A stretch of 64,000 bases of DNA from Symbiodinium natans (lineage: Eukaryota > Sar > Dinophyceae > Suessiales > Symbiodiniaceae). Location of the stretch: assembly GCA_905221605.1 (NCBI GenBank), contig CAJNDS010001213.1:62001-126000 (forward strand), read 5' to 3'. Position 1 is the stretch's first letter. Each line of letters starts with the position of its first letter. The notes under the pieces were generated by a model. That model was given only the letters and a program-made list of their open reading frames with translations, was not told the DNA's origin and made no database searches. This document shows, piece after piece, positions 47,460-60,731 of this stretch. A program made the translations under genes and the position numbers.

Positions 47460-50400
47460 GTCGCCAGGCGGCAAGCAAGCTTCCTGCAGATCCCCAGGCA
47501 TACAATACACTGTGGGCAGTCGAGCGGACATGCGTCGGAAAAGCAGCTGGAGTCAAGACCCACCTTAACAGCAACATCACGGATTGAGACCTTATAAATT
47601 TCTTCGAGCACAAGCATAACCCAAGACTTGCACAGGGACAGACAAGGCACGTCACAGCAACTCCTCCCATAGACCCGGCACGTACCACGAATGCCAGGAT
47701 CGCAATGAGGGCAGGTGGTGTGCTGGCCAATTTCGCCACCAACACGCCAGCACAGCCCAGACCGCTCACCAAATAACACCACGGCTGAAGCGTTGCGGCA
47801 CTGAGTCGCCACGAGGCCAAGAGCACAACTGTCGTGCCAACGATTTCGCCAGAACTCGTGAAAAGTACTTCGGTGTAGTCCATCGCCCCACCAGATGCAA
47901 AAAGGAAGCCGCTTGCCATCGAAGCGCCATAGTAACCAAAGAGGCCCAGGCTCCAAATGGCACCTCTGCTGTCTGGCAAGTGAAGCAAAAAAAGGCCCAC
48001 AAACCCCTCCTACATTGCTACAAGTAGCTGCTACTGCTTGTATCTCTCAGCCTTCCGCACAAGCATGGCAGGTCACGGATCAACTGAGATGGAAGTCTTC
48101 CAAGGAGCTGAGTGAGACCAGCTGCCGTCGGAGTGATGGCGCCTGTAGTCTGGTTGATGTTCGCGCCTAACCCTTTAGGTGGCTCGGGGTGAAACTCTGG
48201 CACTGGTTCATGCAGCCTTCAGTATCTTCAGTCGGGAGTGACTCGCTTTTGATGTTGGAGGTTTTTCCAAGACCTGGAGGCAAAAGAAAACCCCAAACCG
48301 GGGTGGGCTCGGCCACCGAATGGTTCTTAGCCCTAAGTCTCCACCTACAATAGCTCCGCCCGGCAGTGAACCTCCGGCATCTTGGAAAGTCTCCAGGCCA
48401 GACATGTGTGATTTCCTGTTTGCTAAGTTTGAGATCCCCAGCCTGCCAGGCTGAATTTTCTGCCCAATGCTACAACGGTCCAGATTTATGCTGGATTCTA
48501 TGCCGGGCAGGTTTCTCGGCGGTCACCACTCACTCTGCCCTCGCTCGCGACGGGACGATCCATCCCGAAATGCGACCCTCTTGATCTCAGCTTTGCTTGT
48601 TGGTGCGCCCGTACACGACAGAACAAGGCATTTGCCAACCTATACTAGAGGCTTCAAATCCGGCGCTCATGCTGACAAAGGCGCGAGCAGCTCTTTGCAG
48701 GATAAGTCTGCTTCACGCGTGTATGAAACCAGCGCAATGTTGCCAAGCTCCTGCCAGTCAAGATGTAGTCAAGGTGTTTAGCAGATTTTGTGTTTCGACC
48801 ACGCAGCTGTCCTTTCTACAACGTTCGGCACGGGTTGTCACGTGTCAGACATATGGCCATATCTGACTTGCTCTGAGCTTGAGCTCCAAGAAACACAAGC
48901 GGGCGGCTACTAAACTTTGGCATCAGCATGTTCTGCGACTCCTGCTTGTTGACTGCGGCAATGCGCTGCAGTGTCGCCAGGGCATCCTCATCGCAACCAC
49001 GGTCCAAAAGCCACATGGGGCTCTCCTGAAGGAGCTTCGAACGTCGAAAGCGGGCAATGGATCATTGGAAGAGCCCGTCGGTCCTCTACTTTCCCTTTGA
49101 GGGAAGTAGGCAGCACATGTACTGCGTACGGGGGACATCCGAAAACAAGTTTCGAAACAATGGGCATGATGTCAAAAAAGTCGGAATATAACACATGTTC
49201 AACAAACAACTGGCGAACATCAAAAACAACGGTGACATCGACAACCTTGTGAGAACATGCTCCGGGAACAAACGAGGCAGATGAGATCAGAAAGCGGACG
49301 GCCGGTCAACCACCCAAACAACTGAATTCCCCTTTCGTTCACCCGAGCATGCCTGAACCCTTTTTGCATCTGGAGGGGATGCCGGAAGAAGCGGCATGCA
49401 CGACTTGATCAGCTCTACTTGGTGACACGCCCACAAGCGCTGCGCATTCCAAGCATGACCGCCACGAGATTATGAAGATCATGGTGATGTTATCGTTCGA
49501 AAACATGCAAATGCACCCTCAACAGATCGCCGGTCAACAATATGTGAACACAAGGCGTTTCACGAAGCATTCGACAATGGGCAATGGCGGAAATGTCATT
49601 GTGGATGTCATGCCTGCACCCTAGACCCTCGACATCCCTGGACTCTTGAGCGCATCAACACAAGCAATTGAAGCCTATAAATGTGCAAAAGTTCCAGTAG
49701 CAGCCGTCGCTGAGAACACCCAACGCCTGCTTGCAGTACTACAGCCAAATCATGCTGGCCTCGAGGTAGATGTATCCACAGCAGGCCAGAAGGATGGGCA
49801 AAGCACTCAGCAGTAAGTATATCCTTGGACGTAGGCGATCGAATCTCCAGCAATCCTGCCCAGTTCAGTGCCAATTTGAGCCAAAAATCCGCCAGCCGCA
49901 CGTTTCCATGACACTCGCTGCCAGGGCATTCGTGTAGAGCGTGCCCAACCTTAGCTGTTTCCAAACGTCCCCAATCAGTCGATCGGCACACCAATCTCGA
50001 ACAACGCATTTGATTGAGGAAAGCATCGTCCACGCATATTCAATCGCATAGCACATCGTGCTCCTGAGCTGCCAGTTTGCGGCTTGCCTGCATGCTGTAA
50101 TTTCAACCGTTCAGCCTTCTCAACACGCTTGGGAGAGTAGCGTGACGGTCAGGCGTATGACGCGACATGTCGGAAAATCTGGCCCTCAAGCGGTTGGCAG
50201 GAGTGCTTGCCTGCAGCTGAATGCAGGGCTAGCTGCGAATACTTCTCCGGAACACTCTCCTTGGTAGAGCCCCATAATCTGCTCGAATTTGTACGCAGAC
50301 AATCTGATTCGCCATTCATCCGATGAATCTGCTGTTGCACATTTCCCCTGCGGCATCACGTTGCATCGTAATCCCTGCCGCTGCTGATTTCGCTGCCATC

Positions 50401-52621
50401 TTTTCAGCTGAGTTGGCATTCGTGCAGCTGCGAGTGTCGCGGAGGTTTCTCGGCAGTTCCAGACCTTTCTTCCCACTATCGTTGTTTGGTTTCTTTCGCT
50501 GCGTGAAGCCAACCGTTTCAATTTTGGCTCGCAAGCCATGTCAGCTAACATACAGCAGCAGCCTCGTGTTGTCAACGCTCATTGGAAATTGGAAACAAAA
50601 CGCTGCTGCAACAGAGAACAGAGATTACTGAGAGCAGCTCGGCCAGATTGTCAAACGGAATGACAATGCCACCGATCGCCAGGCCAACCAGTCCACGGAA
50701 CACGACCAACCACGTGTACCTGATCCGCCAGTGTATTCTTGCAGCCCAAAAGCTCGACAGGGTCGTTACGCGTTCTGGTGCAGTAGCGTTTGAAAGCCAG
50801 GAACAGGCATTGAAGGCGAGGAGCAGCCCCATCACCCCAAAGCGCCCGTGGGATTGAAAAAGCGAAATCGCAGTTAACTCAATGACGCCATTCTAGAACC
50901 ACCTAGCGAAACACCCAACAGTAGCTAAAGAAGACTCCTCGTGGGTTTTCGTCCTTAAACCCTAAGCCCTGAACCGCAGCTGCTTAGGTTTAGGGTTCGG
51001 CGAAACAAGAAGTGGATGACTACCTACTCCTCAACTGGTTCCGAGATCGTTTCTGTTGCCACCCACCCAACACTCACGCACCGCACCATGATTCAGGAGC
51101 CGCTTCGCTTCCTCCCTACTTGCTTGTTGCTGACCTTCCCTTCCTCGGGTCCGTCCCAGTCTCCCAGGCTGCCTCTAGCTTTGGTCCTTGCACAAAGCCT
51201 CTGAGGTACCTGAATGGAGTTTTATTGGCTGATCGGATCCTGGGCATGGACGCTGCTCTGGGGGCAGAAAGCAGTTGAGGGGGCATTCAGCCTAATGCTT
51301 CGGCTGCGGGCTGCAAGACGCTCGGCCATGGCCCCCCCCCCCTCCTCTGCCAAAGTTCTCCAAAGGGACCTACGGCCTGTGGAGCTCAGGGGGACCCAAC
51401 CTCCAGCTTCCCTATGCGCGGGACTCCCCCTATAGATTCATTGTTGCAGCAGACCTCTTTTTTTGGACTTGCATCCGACGAGTTCCTTGGCAGTTGGCAC
51501 CTGAAGACAGAGTCCATTTCTGAAGACAGAGTCCAAAACCACCCGCACAGGCCCCAGAGCCTGGGACCTTTCATGGTGGTGGCCAGAGGCTCAAGCCAAA
51601 ACACTACTTTGAGTGGCATGCCGTGTTGATGCCGACTGTCAGGAATACAGCTGCGGGGACAAAATGCGCTGTTTCAGGCCGGCTGCGAGGGAGCAAGTGC
51701 GGAGAGGCAACCGGTGACCAGCAGAAAGACCTACACATTCAATGCCAGCAATGTTCGAGACCACTTACACACCTGTGCAGAGACAAGCAAGGTCACATTA
51801 GCAATGCCGAGGGGCATTAGCCAGCAAGAAGGCTCGCCTGATGAACGGCTTGCTACTGCATCGCCCAGACGCCACAGAAGCCAAGCACTTCCGAACATGA
51901 CCTACTTCCTGTCCTCAACTTCCTACCCCAGCTAGGAAGAAGGATTGCCCAAAGCTGGACCATTTGCATGGCAGTGACCTGCGACCCAAGTGATCCGACA
52001 GGCCACCCCATATGCAGCTGCCAAGCCTGGGAAATGGGCTGAAACGCCGAAAGTCATAAGTCATAAGTGCAGTACATGTGCCTCCTCGTCGCTGCATTCG
52101 GACACATGATGCTCAATGATGATTCCGACAAGGCACAGCTTCGTGCCAAAAACACTCATGGAAAGAGCATTCAAGGCCCATCCTTGGCCGATCATTGCGC
52201 TCGTTTGCATGCGCTTAGCTAGACTGCTCACGTATTATCGCGACTTCCGGCCGCTGCACTGCTGGAAGCAAAATGCTGTCAGAACCCATCTTATGTGCAA
52301 GCTTCCTTCAGCCTCAGGCCACTCCTCCGGGATCTTCTGTTCCAGAAAAGTAACAACGCCTGAGATCTTGATGTTGAATAGGCGTGCTCCCCGTCCCTGT
52401 CGCACGCGCACGCGCAAGAAAACACACACACACACACAGAGGCACACTTACCTGCACTTGCCCAGGAACACTCAGGCACACATGCACACATGCCCGAACA
52501 CGCACGTGCGCAACATCAAGAGATCTGCAATCATGTCGCCCACTTCGATGGAGTCGGCCATGAAGCCAAAGGCAGCTATTACCAACAATCGCAGCTGGAA
52601 GCGTCCAAAGCCAATTAAGTC
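47460..52621 (-). CDS. SV2/SVOP-like major facilitator transporter
   Basis: The minus-strand exons assemble into a 12-helix MFS transporter of the SV2/SVOP-like group, a membrane carrier of small organic solutes; the substrate is unknown. Exons: 52621-52544, helix 1, IGFGRFQLRLLVIAAFGFMA and DSIE; one ending 52140, VFGTK; 52026-51979, LGSCIWGGLSDHLGR (MFS loop motif); about 50846, FGVMGLLLAFNACSW; 50719-50636, YTWLVVFRGLVGLAIGG; 50063-50025 plus 49949-49890, AIEYAWTMLGTLYTNALA; 49823-49760, YLLLSALPILLACC; 49025 to about 48935, ESPMWLLDRGCDEDALATLQ; 47963-47651, DYTEVLFTSSGEIVG to GGVAVT; 47563 to about 47460, WVLTPAAFPTHVRSTAHSVL. Most donors are GC. The loop between helices 2 and 3, part of the region around helix 7, and both ends are incomplete. 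Confidence 0.85.
52421..52438. repeat. (CA)n microsatellite in transporter intron
   Basis: About nine CA units lie between transporter exons, flanked by CGCACGCGCACGCGC and CACATGCACACATGC. Confidence 0.85.
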
Positions 52622-55600
52622 CTGAGAATCCAACTACCTTGCCCCGCACCATGCACATCGGGGCTTTCAAGATGCAGCTTGAGGTGCAAACACCTCTGCC
52701 AAGGATTTCTCTTCCACATCGCCGCGCGGAAACGCGTTCATCGGGGCAATCGGGCATGCAGGCACCAGTCAAGCAACTGAGCAGTAAACACCTTACAGTA
52801 AGGATGGGGGGGGGACCCACTTCCAGTATGCCACTATACATCGTTATAACATTCCCTAGGAATCTACCTCTTGCTCGCACATCTTTGGGATCCTTTAGAA
52901 CTTGAGGCATGTCTTGGGAAGCTCTGAAGCCAACGGCTGTTATTCATGCTTGTGCTTGAAGGCGAAGATTCATGCAAGGTGGACCACTGACACAAGAGGG
53001 ACCTGTGTGAGTCGTGTGCCAGGGGCTCAGCGACCAGGAATTCCGCCATTCCTCAACGAGCGAGGGCATTTTTCGATCAGACTAACGGGAAACTCTGAGT
53101 TGGAGCTTGGGCAACGTGTCTTCTGCTCTTGACACCCTGTCTTTTCATGAAGTTCCCAGAAAAATCGTGTCTTGTAAAAACTCAAGAGATCTCACGAGCC
53201 TGTGACGAACCGCCGAAGGTGAGATCAGCAGTTGGCATCTCTGATCCGCCATGTGTCAGAGATGAGCTGACTGAGCTGACTGAGTCGACTGAGCTGTGTG
53301 CCCAGTAGTCAACTCCGAACCAATTCAGCAGCATCTCCGTGAACATGTGCCTTAGAGGCGTAAAGCCATTCTTCAGTCACAACTTCGGTCCCATCGTGAC
53401 GCTGCCAATCCAAGCTGAGGGCTTCGAAGTGTGCCACGACTGGTTCTGGAGCTCTTTCCGTAAACTTGGTAGATTCAGAATGTACCTGTTCCGGATGTCT
53501 GTACTGTCTTTCCATGTCCAGGGGGTCGACTACATTGTTATGTTGCAGTAAAACTGCCATAAAGTAAAACTGCATTTGAATCCAACTCTCTCCAGGCTAC
53601 TCATGTTCCGACCATGGTGGCCAATCTAATCAGGATCAAGCCCATCAAACCCCCATCGCTTGCACCGCGTTTGGGGGCTGTGCAGTGCGTTCCCAACAAC
53701 ATTTGAATACACCAGCGTATGCCAGGACCAGCTGGGGCAAGGAGGAGGAAGGGAGGAGGAAGCAGTAAGGCAAGGAATGTTGCAAGTTCTGGTGCAGAGT
53801 TGCTGCCCCCCGATCTGGCTGCTTCCAGCCTCGTCGCGGCCCTGGCGCAATCCACCTGGCATGAAACAGACCGGCGCTGCAACTGAATTCTCGTGACTGG
53901 TACTAACTTCCTTTGACAGGAACAGGGAATTGTGCAGTATACGGTGTGGCTCAGTTCCTCGCATCACTGACACACAAATGTGCCTCTGGGTCGAGCTGGC
54001 GTGCAGAGCCTTCAATGCTGAGCCTCAGTCATTGGACGACCGAGCCGCGGAAGACAAGTTTTACTTACCCAGCTACCCAAAGCACTGTCACGCACTCATG
54101 GGGCCATCTCGATACAGAAAGTCCAGTGAAACAATAGCTTCAGCACGTTTCATGTCTCTGTCCAGAATGCAAACGTAGTGCATGCATGCCAAGGCAACGG
54201 CATGCCCAGCAATGTCCATGTGAGGGTGGTGTCGAGGCCGACCTCCGAGGCAGAACATATGCTCGCTGCTCTATGCCTAGCCGAGCGCGATTGCAGACAA
54301 TCCTGCTGCTGTACAACTTCAAGGATTGAGGAGTCTTGGGTCTAAAAAGTCTAGGGCTCGTCGTGAATCGCCCGGTTCTTGATACTGATACGAACTAAAC
54401 AAGAATGTTTGAGCTTGTGCACCACATTACGTAGGACATGCGTCATGGGATCCAGCTAAAGTTGAAAAGCGCAAGGCCAATCACATTGGATCGGTTCATG
54501 CTGTCTTGACCTAAGCCGCGGGCATTGTATTGTCGGACCAAGCGAAGCGCCTCCAACACCGCATCGCTGACCTAAGCCACTGAAACTTGAGTTCCCAAAC
54601 ACCCTCATGAGCGTCGAAGTCACACTGCTCTTTGCAGCGATGCACTTGCGTGGCTATGCGAGGAAACAGGAATCATTATCAACTGCTACATTTACATTAA
54701 TGGGACAACTATCGCTCTGGGCTGCAGAAGATCCTCTGATGTGAGTCGTACTTTCGGCAACATTGATTGCTGTCTCTGGCCTGCACGAACCCATCCTCAT
54801 AGACTTGCTTCCTGCTTGCACAGCGGTGACTGCAGTAAGTAGTTTACGCAAGAGTGCCGTGGGTGGTGCCTTGTAACTACAATTACCTTCGACCTGGGAT
54901 CCATCTTCATCTTTTGTCACGGAAGCTAGGCAGCTTCTGGCGCGAGAGATGTTGCGTGGAGTTGCTGGGAGCTACAGGTCCTAGTAGGTGTGAACTTGCT
55001 ACTGACCTACTGCTGACATTCGAGACTTGTCAGACGGTACTGACATTTGATGGCGCATGGACATGAATCAATGGATTTCGAAGAGGCCCGGTCCTGCAGT
55101 CACAGAATGCCTGCGCATGTCACCGGAAATCAGGATCACGTCTTACCATGTCTGACTTGCGAGAACGTGGTCGGACCCGTGGTCGCAGTGCGAGCTGCCT
55201 TCGCCAGTCCGCTTTTGAAAGCCTGCGGGTCCTGCATGATGAGCGTGATCGGCAACCGACAAGCTATTTTGGCGCTCAGTAACATTCAACAACATATCCG
55301 GAGCATGCAGCCGCTGGGGGTTAAGCGATGATGCCGCATGCTGCGTGTTGGTGTTGCCCAGCTTGCATGGTACAGTCACAAAGCGAAATCGCCATTCCTG
55401 ACCTGTTCGTGTCTGCAAGATTCCTTGCGCTGTAGGTACTCAAGCTGCCCCCTTTCCAGGCTGGAATGTATATGCAGCCGAGCCTACAGCGAACCCTGCG
55501 TAATTGGGATTTTTAAAACAAGGAGCCTCCTGCCTCCAAACCCATGATCGGTCATGGTCTGGCTTGGCTGAGCTTAGACCATGCAGGCGTGTCAAGCATG

Positions 55601-56080
55601 AGTCCTGACAGTGCGAGGTGTCGGGGCTGTGATCATAGAGAATTTGAGCAGCCTCGGCAAGAATATTGCCTGCCCTGGTCAGTAGGCAGAAAGGCATGAG
55701 CAGGCTTGACGCACGGCTGCGGCCCCTGCCCTATTGAAGTCGCCATAAATTATGGCCAGCGCGAGTGAGCGCAATGCCTGGCACTGCATTGAGTGCGTCG
55801 AATCTGCGCTGCAACCCTACAGACACCCACCACTCAAGTGCACAGGAAATCTCAGCTTCTGGGTTCTCCTCAGGCAATTTGGGTCTTAGATCGAAGCCGC
55901 CGCCATCCGAACAGAGAGGGAAGGAACCCGTTTTGCACCGCAACAGTTCCGCCAATTAATTGCACACCGACCCACTCCACTTGCTGCAGCCAGCACCTGC
56001 GTAGCGTTGAAGAATTAAACCTTTTTGGGCAGACCCTGAGCACCTGAGCACCTGCACTTTCCAAGCCAGAGAACGAAACA
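52622..56080. other. No assignable gene; 5' flank of transporter
   Basis: The transporter's first exon, before the DLIGFGRF exon, should lie here but I could not place it. A + frame at 53339-53551 (GPIVTLPIQAEGFEVCHDWF) is mildly protein-like but antisense to all supported genes and not called. Confidence 0.4.
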
Positions 56081-56081
56081 T

Positions 56082-56162
56082 CCCATCATCAAGCGCAGCC
56101 AAACCATGCACAACCCACTCTACCAGGTTACTTTTGCCAGCTTTAAGGTTTATGGCGCCGAC
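56082..56162 (-). CDS. Unrecognised exon
   Basis: The minus-strand frame reads VGAINLKAGKSNLVEWVVHG and then LAALDDGMFRSLAWKVQ. It looks like real coding sequence following an AG acceptor. It lies downstream of the kinase gene and could be a late exon of it or of a separate gene; it does not match the kinase C-terminus as I know it. Confidence 0.35.
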
Positions 56163-56199
56163 GCTCTGCTCAGATTGCCCTGTCCATGTCGCTTCAGGC

Positions 56200-57795
56200 A
56201 GGGCTGCAGCAACAGGTAACTTCAGAAGTACTCCCGAAATGCTGGATGGCTCGGCTTGGCTCGGCTTGACACATCTCAAGGTGATGTACACTATGATGGA
56301 CTGGATTTCAGTCGGAAATCTGTATTCAACGATCCACAACATACATTTTTTCACAAAATGTGGAGATTCAGCACGAGAATGCAGTGGCACATGAAGTGCA
56401 GATCTTGCCTCTACCTTTTCGCTTGCGAGTGGTATGGCCAAGCCTGAGCAGCTTTCTAAGATGACGGCATGAGGCACAAGTTACACCCACAAACGCAGAA
56501 ACCATGGAACCATGGCATGGCAAAGGTCCCGATGATGCCGCGCATGGCGGGTTCCAAGCAGGACCATCTGGGGTTTCATGGTTTGCCAGCTTGGCACGGT
56601 GGAGCCAAGGCAACGTCTCGCATCCCGCAGTCATCTTTCAAGTATCATGATGCCATCGGGCCTGCTGTTGTCATCTGTTGTCTTGACCTTTAGACTCAAG
56701 CCTGCGGTGCTTCGCTTTCGAGGGGAGGCCACTTCCAACGGTTTCCAAAGTCCAGTCCAGACCGTCCAGACCGAGCCATGTTTCGGCAAGAGTAATTCTG
56801 CATATACATTGCCTTGAAACAGCAGGGATTCAACACGAAGGTTTCGTGACGTCAGCTGGATTGTACTTCCTCTTGGGAATGGAGCGATACTGCACTTACA
56901 CAGCTGCAAGGTGTCCTGCCGTGGGGCCTGCCTTCCACCACGTGGCTTGTGTGAGCAACAGCACGCTGCACGAAACCTAACTCCGGGGCAGCCCCCAGCC
57001 ACAGCTCTAAAAGCGGCCCACTGTTGATGAAACACGAACTTTGTGGCATTGCAAGCCAAACTTTTCGGAAAGCCATCCATGTTCGGAGCTGGCTCGAGTT
57101 TGTCCCAGCTGGCCACTGTTGCTTTGCAGGAGGTTTGCAGCTGTGCGACGCACCTTCTGTGGGCCACCCCGTGAAATCCAATTTTATGCCAAGCGAATGT
57201 CCAAACCGCTGTGCAGAAGTTTGACCACAAGCCGCAACAAGTCTGAGGGACATTTCTTGAAACACGTTCAACGCAGGCAGCGTCAATACACAACTTTCGC
57301 TGCTAGCTAGCTGCTAGTCCTCATAAGCACTGTCAACTCAGTTCGAGGCATGTTCACCAACTAATTAGGCTAGGCAAGGCCTGCTTGGTAACATCAAGTG
57401 GCGGGAGAAAAAAAGCGTGCCAAGTAGGACCATGTCATGGAAAGCAACTCTACGCGGCTGATTCTTAGTAAGCTATTGTCTTCGTTTGCAGCACACAACG
57501 GTGAGGACAGGCTGCTGGTTGCCCAGGCCCAATGCCCCTTGATGAGGCAGTTCTATGCCAAAGAAATCTAAAGAACAACTGCATGCATCCACTGCCACTA
57601 TATTGCCACCAAGACCAGGTCATCGTAATCGAGTTACTGCAACTTTTCACTAACTTTTCAAAGCAATCAACCCAAGCATTGAACAACGCAGCTTAAGCAG
57701 GACCGCCTCCTTCTTACATGCTACAGAGGTGGACATTCCTGCTGCGTATGCATGTGAGGGGCTTCTGCTCAGACGAGATTCCGGCATAATTAAGA
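56200..57795. other. No assignable gene
   Basis: Open frames up to 220 codons (minus, 56631-57293) show no domain and no consistent splice pattern. The 3' exons of the kinase gene are expected here but were not found. Confidence 0.35.
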
Positions 57796-57801
57796 CTAAG
57801 C

Positions 57802-60690
57802 CCAGCACCAGCATCCAGAATGATGAGCTCGAATGGCTGACCTCGAGCACCTGGGCTGTGCGTCACACGCTCGGGTAACGGGGGTCATGCGTGATGCCCC
57901 AGGTATGCCCCAGGTACATGCACTGCCTCTCTGTACGAAACCATCCCTTTGAGCCCACTGCGGTTCATCACCATACTGAAGCGGTCGGAGGCTTTGCCCT
58001 CAGAATCACGGCCACTTCAGGGTCACTCTGGGAGCTTGGGCGCTCATTGGGTGATCTCCGGGCAAGGGCAGGGACCGGGCACGCCGTATAGTGCATTGGA
58101 AGGATGGCGTGTCAATAAAGCTTCGATCAATGTGTTCACTGAGGCGTTTGCAAGAAACGAGCCCGTGTCTTCACCCTGCACATGTCGTATGGGTAGATAC
58201 GGTGGAAGAACCCAAAAGTAATTTGCAGCAGAGCTGGGACAAGAGAGGAAGAAAATATGAATTCGTGGCGGCAATTGCCAGAATGGAGTCAGAGGTCAGC
58301 AGGTTGCAGAGAAAGAGCCTGTCCATGCTCTGTGCTGCAGCTCGAGCCACCAGACAGCCTTCGGTGCAGGCACCAGGCACAAAGCAGGCAGGGCCAGTGC
58401 ACAAGATGTCGGAATCCAAGGGCCAGGCTTGAGCATGACATTGCCTGGATGGAGATCCTCAGTTTGCAGAAGATCTCGCAGGGCTGCACTGCACCCTGTT
58501 GATTTGAGGACGGGGGCCCCATGAATGAAATGGTCTTTGAAGATCATCCGCATGTACGCTGCGAGACCTGAGCACAGAAACTGCCCACCAGCCCCGCTCC
58601 AGAATGCTCTTCAACCGTACCTGCACGAGTATTCTAAGTTTGTCTTGGTTCCTGGCTGTCAGACGCAATCCTCTGGCTCACATCCTCAACAGAATTAGTT
58701 GACAGCGGAGCCTTTCGACACTTGTTTCGTGGACTTTACGATTCGCCAGTTCTGGATGCAATCTGGACTGAGGAGCCATCCGGCTGAATGCCCAGAATGC
58801 TTCTGATTGCATCCTGGCAGCAAATTAGGGCTGAGCCTCATGTTGCGCCTGGCACGTGCCCAGACTCGGCTAGACTCTAGACTGTATTTGGGTCGCCATC
58901 TTGAAAAGCCCAAGAAAGGCTAGCGGCTAGCGACTAGCGAAATCGGCTGCAGACACAAAAGAGCGAGGTGCTGCATGGCTCTCGAAGCGGTCGCCGTCTT
59001 GCTTCTCATGGTGGCCATCCTGAAATATTCTTACACGAACCATATTGGAACTGCGTGGGGGTGTTTCAGCTTAGGGCGAGGCAGATGCCATTGCATCTCG
59101 GAAAACGCGGGAGAGCCTTGGCAAGCAGAAAGTAAGCAGACACCGGAAACGAGAGGAAAGTCAGCCCGGCTTACGTCCGCTCAAGTCTGATTCTGGATAT
59201 TGTTGCTACTCGCACCTATGCTACTGAGGGCCCTGCTCTCGCCCCATTTCCCGAGAGAGCACCAAGAGATCTTGCCTCGTCTGTCCGTGGCTTGGAAGAC
59301 ACTGACCCTCTTGCTGCATCAGATATCAAGGAATCTGCCTTCTTGGTGCTGGCATGGGGTGTTCTGCATCTGGGGAACGGACGAGGCATACAGCGGCGAA
59401 GGAAAGCGAATGGACCTTAGTTTGGTGAGCTGCACCACTGCAGCTTTAGAATCTCTATGGAAGCTGAGACTTGCTCCCCAGCTCTTCGAAGTTTTCGCGG
59501 AATCGCTGCCTCAGGGACATGATTCGAATGCGCGCTTCGTACGAGGTCGATAAACCCATTGACTCCTTTACGAAGCTCTTGGCAACAAAGTGCCCATGGC
59601 TTGGGTCCGCGGTGATCCAGGCTCCCGTGATGGCTGAGCACTTCTTAGAGGCCAGCAGGTGGGAAGCTTCTGTACGGAAGTCCTGGACAGCTGACTAGGT
59701 TTCCTAATTACCCCAAAAAACATCATGGATTCCCTGCGGAAAACCCAGAGCTTTTTGCAGCATGTCCGTGTTGCGTATGCGTGGCGGCAGCTTACACACC
59801 TAGTCATTTTCTCGTCTTCGACAGCCGCCCAGTCCCATTAAACCATCCATCATACCTGCTTATCTCTTCTGCCGAGCCTCTTACATGTTTTCTCTGGGCC
59901 TCTGCAAAAATTAGGCGTCGGAGTGACGATCTCAAAAAAACTTCAAGAGATTCCCAAGTATGGCCCAACATGCTGAGGCAATAGGTCTTCCTGGTGTTAA
60001 GATTGCGATTCGTCACTGGAACACCATAGTGGACATCAACCGTGTACTTCATGGCGCGTGCCGTCTGCATCTGGACGTGCTCGCAGAACTCCTCCGCGGC
60101 CTTCTTCAAGCCGAGCCTGGCTAAAAGAAGCACAAGCTGCGTAGCAATCCGAAGCTGTGACGGCCCGAAGGGCCCGTCCTCGCTTTGCGGCATTCTTGGC
60201 GGACTCTGGGCAACTGGAATGTGTTCCCTATAGTCACTATCCGCTGAGGCCGCAGCATGCGCAAAGGTTCTAATGAGTCTGCCCAGTTGCCAAAGCCTCG
60301 CGTACGGGGACTGGGAACAGCTGACACGCGTCAGATGACCATCGAGATCAAAGTGCACCCAGGAACCCACCCACCACACACACGCTCACAGGCACATACG
60401 CACGCGCACAGAGACCCTGCGCGCGCACGCACGCGCACGCGCACGCGCACGCGCACGCGCACGGGCACGGGCACGGGCACGGGCACGCGGCCACGCGCAC
60501 GCGCACCCCACCCACCCACCCACACCCACCACACCCACACCCACACCCACACACCCACACCCACACACCCACACACCCACACACCCACACACCCCACACA
60601 CACCCCACACACACACACACACACCCACACACCCACACACCCACACCACACACCCCACACCCCACCCACACCACACCCACAACACCCACA

Positions 60691-60731
<41 letters not shown>

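Noticed and set aside
47347-48000. Reading the 217-codon minus frame as a complete protein
   Set aside because: Only parts match the MFS family. Its middle section breaks the transporter pattern, and splicing 47651 to 47563 restores GGVAVT-WVLTPAAF, so the frame contains an intron.
49876-49892. GGATTTTTGGCTCAAAT on the minus strand resembles the dinoflagellate spliced leader end (TTTTGGCTCAAG)
   Set aside because: It sits at a transporter exon/intron border, lacks the rest of the leader and ends in AA and not AG; chance similarity is likely. A weaker match near 19540 is rejected for the same reason.
60116-60379. Longer minus-strand reading upstream of LGLKKAAEEF as kinase sequence
   Set aside because: The frame is open but its content (Ser/Pro/Gln-rich) does not match the ABC1 fold, and a good TTTTAGCCAG acceptor starts the exon at 60116.
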